Positions 33,845 to 39,340 of a stretch of DNA of 39,340 nt are shown in pieces. Origin of the DNA: Bacteroidaceae bacterium (GTDB lineage: Bacteria > Bacteroidota > Bacteroidia > Bacteroidales > Bacteroidaceae); NCBI GenBank assembly GCA_017420875.1, contig JAFQNW010000027.1:1-39340 (forward strand), read 5' to 3'. The position numbers and the translations under genes are program-made. Under the pieces are notes generated by a model, which saw only the letters and a list, made by a program, of their open reading frames with translations, searched no databases and was not told the DNA's origin. Numbering within the stretch: the first letter of the stretch is position 1; every line of letters begins with the position of its first letter.

Positions 33845-34882
33845 TCATTTCTTATTTTCCTGTTGCTTGGCGGTGGAAAGCATTCCACAAGCAGCAAAGA
33901 TATCTTCCCCACGCGACGCCCGAATGGTAGCAAACACACCGTGCTGTGTCAGGTAATCGCGAAAAGCAATGATGTGCTCCATGCCTGTTCCGTCCAAATC
34001 GACATTGGGGATGGCATGGAAACGAATCAGGTTCATGCGGCACTCAATGCCCCTCAGCAACTTAACAATTTCCTTGGCATAAACGAGCGAGTCGTTCACA
34101 TTCTTAAACATAATATATTCAAACGACAAGCGACGCTGCTTGGTGAAATCGTAACGGCTCAGCACCTCTACAATCTCGGTAATGGAGAAAGCTTTCTCGG
34201 CAGGCATCAATTCGCGACGTTGCGAGGGGAACGGCGAGTGCATGCTGATAGCCAGGTGGCAATCGCTTTCGTTCAAGAACCGTTCCAAGCCTTTCTTCAG
34301 CCCTACCGACGAAACGGTGATACGCTTGGGGCTCCATTTGTAACCATAATCCGAGGTCAGTACTTCGAGTACTTTCAGCACTTCGTCCAAATTGTCAAAG
34401 GGTTCTCCCATCCCCATAAACACCAGATTGGTCAAGGTGTCTCTCTCCGGAATGGAAAAGATTTGATTCATAATCTGGTTGGCCGTCAGGTTGGCGGTGA
34501 ATCCTTGCTTGCCCGTCATACAGAACTTGCAATTCATCTTACAACCTACCTGCGAAGACACACACAATGTGGCACGGTCGTTATCCGGAATATATACAGC
34601 TTCTACATAATCATTGGTTGGTGTACGGAACAAGTATTTCACCGTTCCATCTACCGAACGCATTGCCTCGACAGGAGCAGACGCACCTATTTCATATCCT
34701 CCTTTCAGCAAATCGCGGTGTTTCAAGGAAAGGTTGGTCATCTCGTCAATCGATGCGACCTTCTTCTCGTAAATCCAAGAGGCAATCTGCTTGGCGGCAA
34801 ACTTTGGCATGCCCAAATTAGCCGTTATCTGTTGAAGCTCATAGAGAGTCTTTCCCAACAAGGCTGTTTTGAAATTTTCCAT
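33845..34882 (-). CDS. rlmN: 23S rRNA (A2503-C2) / tRNA methyltransferase RlmN
   Basis: 345-residue radical-SAM enzyme that methylates C2 of A2503 in 23S rRNA and A37 of some tRNAs. The 4Fe-4S ligands are C114, C118 and C121 in [15 protein letters not shown]. The two mechanistic cysteines are also present: C107 in LCVSSQVG and C332 in FAACGML, matching E. coli C118 and C355. [12 protein letters not shown] is the SAM-binding motif. It is not a Cfr-type resistance enzyme as far as the motifs show. It heads a three-gene operon and is divergent from the glycosyltransferase fusion gene. Confidence 0.96.
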   Translation of the reverse strand: MENFKTALLGKTLYELQQITANLGMPKFAAKQIASWIYEKKVASIDEMTNLSLKHRDLLKGGYEIGASAPVEAMRSVDGTVKYLFRTPTNDYVEAVYIPDNDRATLCVSSQVGCKMNCKFCMTGKQGFTANLTANQIMNQIFSIPERDTLTNLVFMGMGEPFDNLDEVLKVLEVLTSDYGYKWSPKRITVSSVGLKKGLERFLNESDCHLAISMHSPFPSQRRELMPAEKAFSITEIVEVLSRYDFTKQRRLSFEYIMFKNVNDSLVYAKEIVKLLRGIECRMNLIRFHAIPNVDLDGTGMEHIIAFRDYLTQHGVFATIRASRGEDIFAACGMLSTAKQQENKK

Positions 34883-34906
34883 GTTTCTTTTCTACATTAA
34901 AACATA

Positions 34907-34914
34907 CAAAGGTA
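34907..34914 (-). promoter_or_regulatory. -7 box for the rlmN operon
   Basis: Minus strand TACCTTTG, matching TAnnTTTG, 24 bases before the rlmN start. It is 23 bases away from the divergent -7 box at 34938, so the two promoters overlap. Confidence 0.55.
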
Positions 34915-34937
34915 TACAAAAATAAAGATATAATGCC

Positions 34938-34945
34938 TATATTTG
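34938..34945 (+). promoter_or_regulatory. -7 box for the GT2/DUF4922 operon
   Basis: TATATTTG matches TAnnTTTG. It lies downstream of a possible ATG at 34933 and 26 bases before the ATG at 34972, which supports the later start. Confidence 0.55.
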
Positions 34946-34971
34946 TAACCATAATTACAAAATTTAAGACT

Positions 34972-37452
34972 ATGTCAAACAAAATCGACTGTTTTATTCC
35001 TTATGAGAATAAAACATCCGTCCAAAGAACCATTGCCTCGTTGATGCAATGCAACTGCATTGGCCAAATCTTTTTATTATCCACGACCCATACGGAAAAG
35101 GAACTGGATGGTTTTCCCATCCTATCGATTAAAGACTATCAAAGCACAGATACGTTTATCTTACTGGCTCAAAAGGCCAAGGCTCCCTATACATTGCTAT
35201 ACACCAAGACTTCCCCACTGGATATGGGATACAAAGCCTTGGAAAGGATGTGCAGCTGGTTCACCGAACGGACTGCAATGGTCTATGCCAATTATCGCGA
35301 ATGGAAAAACAATGAATTACAGAACCATCCGGTGATAGACTATCAAGCAGGAAGTGTGCGGGACGATTTTGATTTTGGCTCGGTGCTTATGTTTGCAACT
35401 CCTTATTTCAAGGCAGCCGTACATCAGTTGAAGCAACAGCCTCCTTATCAGTTTGCGGCCCTGTATGCCATCCGGTTGTTCCTTTCAAGTCAAGGAGCCA
35501 TTACCCACATCAACGAATATTTGTACACAGAGATAACCGAAGACCTCCGTTTGTCCGGCGAAAAGCAATTCGATTACGTCAATCCGCGTAACCGGAATGT
35601 GCAGATAGAAATGGAACAGGCCTTCACGAATTATTTAAAGGACATCGCAGCTTATTTGCCGGCCAGAGAACGAAAGGTGGATTTCCAAGCAGAAGATTTC
35701 GACATGGAAGCTTCTATCATCATACCGGTAAAGAACCGGGTACGTACCATCAAGGATGCCATCGACTCGGTGTTAAGTCAGGAAACCCAATTCCCATTCA
35801 ACTTGATTGTAGTCGACAACCACTCTACGGATGGAACGACCGAAGCCATCGACAGTTACGGAGCGAATGAAAGAATCGTGCATATCCTTCCGGAACGCAC
35901 GGACTTAGGCATCGGCGGATGTTGGAACATGGCTATCCATCACCCTAAGTGCGGACGTTTTGCCATCCAATTGGATAGCGACGACATCTACAACACTCCA
36001 CACACCTTGCAGAAAATCGTAGATGGATTCTATGAACAAGGTTGTGCCATGTTGATTGGTTCTTACCGCATCACCGACTTTAACCTGAACACATTACCTC
36101 CGGGAATAATCGACCACAAAGAGTGGACGGACGAGAACGGACACAACAACGCCCTTCGCATCAATGGATTAGGAGCTCCACGAGCTTTCTACACTCCCAT
36201 TTTGCGACAGATTGGGGTACCCAACGTAAGCTATGGAGAAGATTATGCCCTAGGGTTGGCCTTCTCGCGGGATTACAAGATAGGCCGCATCTACGAAGAA
36301 TTGTATTTGTGCCGACGCTGGGAGGGAAATTCGGATGCAGCTTTAAGCATCGAACGGGTAAACCAAAACAATTGGTATAAAGACAGCCTGAGAACGCATG
36401 AAATAAGCCTCCGCCAGCAATTGGTTAGCAAGACATCTGCCCAAGGCACCTTGTCGCAAGTAAAAGATAAAGTGGAGGATTTCATAGAAAAAGAAATCGG
36501 CCGGTGGACACTGGCTAGCGAAAACCACCAAGCACTCCAACAAGTACAGGTCAAGTGTATGGACATCCATGGAATGCCGTTCAAAGTTCAGTTCAACCCT
36601 GCACGGATACAGTCCACAATGGCCAAAACAGATAGCCAAAGCATCCAGAGCCGTCCTTGTTTTTTATGTAGACAACACCAGCCAAAGGAGCAATCGGTTA
36701 TCGCCTTGGGAGAGCATTTCCACGTATGTGTCAATCCTTATCCGATTCTTCCGAAACATATCACCCTTCCTTTGGTCACTCATCAACCACAAAAGATGAG
36801 CCAAGACATGTGGGCTGAATTAGAGTTGTTAATCGATTCATTACCCGAAGAGTATGCAGTATTTTACAACGGAGCGTGTTGTGGTGCTTCAGCTCCAGAC
36901 CATTTCCATTTTCAAGGTGTACCCAAACAATACATCCCGCTCATTTCCCAATATACAACATTAAGAGAACAAGGTAAATGCATTCACCACGAAGAACTGG
37001 TCAAAAGAAGCACGCTATCGGAAAAGTTAAGCTATCAGGAAACTGCGGTTTATTATCTGGACAATTACCTTTGCCCGCTTTTTTCCGTGGAAACATTATC
37101 ACCCCTGAGTGGATTCAACTTCATTGAATTCTTGACTTGCCTACCTTCATCGGAAGGAGAAACAGAGCCCAAATACAATTTGTTGGCTTGGAAAGACGGA
37201 GACCAAAAGATAGCCTTGGTTATTCCACGGGAAAAGCATCGACCGGTTTGCTATTCAGCCACCGGAAACGAGCAACTGATGGTAAGCCCCGGCTTATTGG
37301 ATATGGCAGGCATCCTGGTAACTGCTCGTCCGGAAGATTTTGAGAAAATAACCGCTGCCGATATCCAGCATATCATAAGTGAAGTAGGCCTGTCTACCCA
37401 GCAAGCCGAACAAGCAGCAATCCAATACCAAACTTTAAAAAGAAACAAATGA
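34972..37452 (+). CDS. Fusion of a GT2 glycosyltransferase with a DUF4922 (GalT/Ap4A-phosphorylase-like) domain
   Basis: 826-residue cytoplasmic protein with no signal peptide or membrane segment. Three parts are visible. Residues 1 to about 240 have no recognised motif, although [14 protein letters not shown] resembles the start of a degenerate GT-A fold. A GT2 domain spans about 245-480, with [30 protein letters not shown] and the metal motif D335-S-D337-D338. A C-terminal DUF4922 domain starts near 560: C563-FL-C566, H596, H604, then [11 protein letters not shown] and H644-F-H646-F-Q648. CxxC plus HxHxQ is the layout of galactose-1-phosphate uridylyltransferase, where the second His carries the nucleotide. 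Start 34972 is chosen from the promoter position. It overlaps the SpoIID gene by four bases (ATGA). Confidence 0.85.
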   Translation: MSNKIDCFIPYENKTSVQRTIASLMQCNCIGQIFLLSTTHTEKELDGFPILSIKDYQSTDTFILLAQKAKAPYTLLYTKTSPLDMGYKALERMCSWFTERTAMVYANYREWKNNELQNHPVIDYQAGSVRDDFDFGSVLMFATPYFKAAVHQLKQQPPYQFAALYAIRLFLSSQGAITHINEYLYTEITEDLRLSGEKQFDYVNPRNRNVQIEMEQAFTNYLKDIAAYLPARERKVDFQAEDFDMEASIIIPVKNRVRTIKDAIDSVLSQETQFPFNLIVVDNHSTDGTTEAIDSYGANERIVHILPERTDLGIGGCWNMAIHHPKCGRFAIQLDSDDIYNTPHTLQKIVDGFYEQGCAMLIGSYRITDFNLNTLPPGIIDHKEWTDENGHNNALRINGLGAPRAFYTPILRQIGVPNVSYGEDYALGLAFSRDYKIGRIYEELYLCRRWEGNSDAALSIERVNQNNWYKDSLRTHEISLRQQLVSKTSAQGTLSQVKDKVEDFIEKEIGRWTLASENHQALQQVQVKCMDIHGMPFKVQFNPARIQSTMAKTDSQSIQSRPCFLCRQHQPKEQSVIALGEHFHVCVNPYPILPKHITLPLVTHQPQKMSQDMWAELELLIDSLPEEYAVFYNGACCGASAPDHFHFQGVPKQYIPLISQYTTLREQGKCIHHEELVKRSTLSEKLSYQETAVYYLDNYLCPLFSVETLSPLSGFNFIEFLTCLPSSEGETEPKYNLLAWKDGDQKIALVIPREKHRPVCYSATGNEQLMVSPGLLDMAGILVTARPEDFEKITAADIQHIISEVGLSTQQAEQAAIQYQTLKRNK

Positions 37453-38765
37453 AAGAACCTGAAATCAGTGTAGGAATCGTCAATGCACAAGAAATTCATT
37501 TTACGCTAAACGGAAATTTCTTTGCCAAAGGAGAAACAGTCTACGGAGAACAAGTAGTATGTTTCAATGAAGGAGGTATCTTATGGAACAACAATTTATA
37601 TAGAGAGTTGACCTTTACTCCTCAAGACGAACAGAATTCATTCTCTTTATACGATGTAACCATCGGCATCAATTTCCATTGGGAACGACAAGAAACGCAA
37701 GTGTTTCTGGGTACCTTGAAGTTCGTTGTACACGAAGACAAGATTACAGCCATCAACCAGCTACCGGTTGAAGATTATCTGACCAGCGTTATCTCCTCTG
37801 AGATGAGTGCCACTTCATCCTTGGAGTTGCTGAAAGCTCATGCAGTCGTATCAAGAAGCTGGCTGTTCGCCCAAATCGAAAAGCGGAAAGCGATGAATAA
37901 CGCCGGCAATGAATTCTTCCCGTTTGTCAAGACAAAAGATGAGTATATCCGTTGGTACGACCGAGAAGACCATACCATTTTCGACGTATGTGCTGATGAC
38001 CATTGCCAACGGTATCAAGGAATCACCAAAGCTTCCAATGCAACGGTTGCAGAAGCAGTACGTGCTACACGAGGACAATTATTGATGTACGACAACAAAG
38101 TATGTGATGCACGTTTCTCCAAATGTTGTGGTGGAGCAACCGAAGAATTTGGTTATTGCTGGGAAGACAAGAGCTATCCATATCTGACTGCGATAAGAGA
38201 TGCCGAGGAAGAAGAACACAGAGTACTACCCGACTTGACGCTGGAAAAGGAAGCACAGCATTGGATTCGGAAGGCTCCCCAATCATTCTGTGACACACAC
38301 GATGCCAAAATCTTGTCACAGATATTGAACAATTACGATCAGGAAACAACAGACTTTTTCCGTTGGCATGTACGTTATTCCCAACAAGAGCTGGCCGAGC
38401 TAATCCGTACCAAGACAAAAACAGATTATGGCGAAATCATTGATTTGATACCGATTGAACGAGGTAAATCCGGACGAATATGCAAATTGAAAATTGTAGG
38501 AACATTAAAAACCTTGACTATCGGGAAAGAACTGGAAATACGCCGAACACTTTCGGATACCCATTTATTCAGTTCGGCCTTCATTGTCGACAAAGGCGAA
38601 TTGATAGATGGCATCCCACAATGGTTCTTCATTTCGGGTGCCGGATGGGGACATGGTGTAGGACTTTGTCAAATCGGTGCAGCCGTGATGGGCGAAAAAG
38701 GTTACAAGTATGATGAAATCCTATTACACTATTATAAAGGTGCGGACATCCGCCGCTTCTATTGA
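37449..38765 (+). CDS. SpoIID/LytB-domain protein without visible signal peptide
   Basis: 438-residue protein of the SpoIID/LytB family, whose best-known member is a lytic transglycosylase acting on peptide-free glycan strands during sporulation. The core [17 protein letters not shown] (catalytic-type acid E118) is followed by [18 protein letters not shown], and the C-terminal [33 protein letters not shown] (in pieces) is also diagnostic. Sporulation does not occur in this group, so the role differs. The N-terminus [20 protein letters not shown] has no signal peptide and begins directly with a beta-rich domain, which points to the cytoplasm. It overlaps the gene upstream (ATGA) and is two bases from the AmpG-like permease gene. 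Confidence 0.9.
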   Translation: MKEPEISVGIVNAQEIHFTLNGNFFAKGETVYGEQVVCFNEGGILWNNNLYRELTFTPQDEQNSFSLYDVTIGINFHWERQETQVFLGTLKFVVHEDKITAINQLPVEDYLTSVISSEMSATSSLELLKAHAVVSRSWLFAQIEKRKAMNNAGNEFFPFVKTKDEYIRWYDREDHTIFDVCADDHCQRYQGITKASNATVAEAVRATRGQLLMYDNKVCDARFSKCCGGATEEFGYCWEDKSYPYLTAIRDAEEEEHRVLPDLTLEKEAQHWIRKAPQSFCDTHDAKILSQILNNYDQETTDFFRWHVRYSQQELAELIRTKTKTDYGEIIDLIPIERGKSGRICKLKIVGTLKTLTIGKELEIRRTLSDTHLFSSAFIVDKGELIDGIPQWFFISGAGWGHGVGLCQIGAAVMGEKGYKYDEILLHYYKGADIRRFY

Positions 38766-38767
38766 TT

Positions 38768-39340
38768 ATGAAAAAAACATCACCGTGGGCATGGATTCCC
38801 ACCCTCTATTTTGCACAAGGCTTACCCTATGTTGCGGTCATGACCATTTCGGTCATCATGTATAAACGTTTGGGAATAAGCAATGCTGAATTGGCGTTTT
38901 ATACCGGTTGGCTCAATTTGCCTTGGGTTGTAAAACCGTTATGGAGTCCATTCATTGATTTGATAAAAACCAAACGCTGGTGGATTACCGCCACCCAATT
39001 GCTGATTGGAGCAGGTCTGGCAGGGATTGCTTTTACCATCCCTACCACCTATTTTTTCCAACTGACTTTGGCCGTATTTTGGCTACTTGCTTTCAGCTCG
39101 GCTACCCATGACATTGCTGCAGACGGTTTTTACATGCTTGGCCTCAACTCGCACCAACAGGCTTTGTTTGTAGGAATTCGAAGTACCTTTTATCGCATTG
39201 CAACCATAGCCGGACAAGGGTTGCTTATTATGTTGGCCGGTTATTTAGAAACCTCAACCGGAAACATTCCTTTTGCCTGGAGTATTACTTTCATGGTGCT
39301 GGCCGGTATGTATCTCGGATTATGGGTATACCACAAATAC
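38768..39340 (+). CDS. AmpG-like MFS permease, 3' end cut off by the window
   Basis: The first 191 codons of a major-facilitator permease; the frame is open to the last base. It begins MKKTSPWAWIPTLYFAQGLP, followed by YVAVMTISVIMYKRLGISNA, LNLPWVVKPLWSPFIDLIKT and SATHDIAADGFYML. These are the characteristic stretches of AmpG, the importer of anhydro-muropeptides or of disaccharides from cell-wall turnover. About five membrane helices are visible. The start is two bases after the SpoIID stop, so the three genes form one operon. The substrate is inferred from family resemblance and neighbours. Confidence 0.85.
   Translation, partial: MKKTSPWAWIPTLYFAQGLPYVAVMTISVIMYKRLGISNAELAFYTGWLNLPWVVKPLWSPFIDLIKTKRWWITATQLLIGAGLAGIAFTIPTTYFFQLTLAVFWLLAFSSATHDIAADGFYMLGLNSHQQALFVGIRSTFYRIATIAGQGLLIMLAGYLETSTGNIPFAWSITFMVLAGMYLGLWVYHKY

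Noticed and set aside
33863..34900. 345-codon open frame on the plus strand opposite rlmN
   Set aside because: It mirrors rlmN nearly end to end, has no family-like sequence, and rlmN carries all catalytic cysteines.
34933..34971. Longer start for the GT2/DUF4922 fusion at 34933
   Set aside because: The -7 box at 34938-34945 lies within it, so the codon would not be on the transcript.

Overview
The window is a piece of chromosome from a member of the Bacteroidales, most likely Bacteroidaceae (Bacteroides or Phocaeicola). Three things support this. Many genes belong to families known mainly from this group (DUF6048, DUF6452, DUF4847, DUF4837, DUF5686, DUF4922). Many intergenic regions carry the Bacteroides -7 promoter motif TAnnTTTG, in several cases with a TTG 18-20 bases upstream. 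Shine-Dalgarno sequences are mostly absent. Nearly all of the sequence is housekeeping or envelope biology. There is no prophage, integron, CRISPR array or intact insertion sequence. Family names come from recognising the sequence by eye; no database search was run.

Layout. 1-3158: a purine permease (5' end cut off), hypoxanthine phosphoribosyltransferase and enolase. 3159-4971: decayed repeat material, a secreted sialidase-fold protein, and a minus-strand RNA operon encoding SRP RNA, tRNA-Thr and tRNA-Pro. 4972-9214: a plus-strand run of DUF4199 membrane protein, GT2 glycosyltransferase, DUF6452 lipoprotein, DUF6048 outer-membrane protein, MntP and ApbE. 9225-9827: MarC. 10007-15884: a Crp/Fnr regulator, then M3 peptidase, DUF4847 lipoprotein, dCMP deaminase, S41 protease and 5-formyl-THF cyclo-ligase. 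15885-17286: recF and a DciA-like DUF721 gene on the minus strand. 17438-19105: a membrane-anchored TPR protein, ribH, tRNA-Tyr and tRNA-Gly. 19189-23002: exonuclease III, then a minus-strand operon of sigma-54 activator, lptE, TPR-like gene and secG. 23213-28016: PfkB kinase, FucP-like transporter and DUF5686 outer-membrane protein. 28285-30892: a four-gene inositol-lipid type cluster (PgpA, GtrA, CDP-alcohol phosphatidyltransferase, AUR1-like PAP2). 30893-31630: a gene-poor stretch rich in palindromes and inverted repeats. 31631-34882: rlmN, DUF4837 and pdxA. 34972-39340: a three-gene unit that ends outside the window.

The most interesting unit is the last one. It encodes an 826-residue fusion of a GT2 glycosyltransferase with a GalT/Ap4A-phosphorylase-like domain (CxxC plus HxHxQ). 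The fusion gene overlaps a SpoIID/LytB gene that has no visible signal peptide, and this is followed by an AmpG-like permease. I read it as a possible cytoplasmic route for salvaging cell-wall sugars; this is inference. Also notable are the inositol-lipid cluster with no myo-inositol-phosphate synthase beside it, a sigma-54 activator without a sensor domain at the head of an lptE-secG operon, and a family of intergenic palindromes and repeats.
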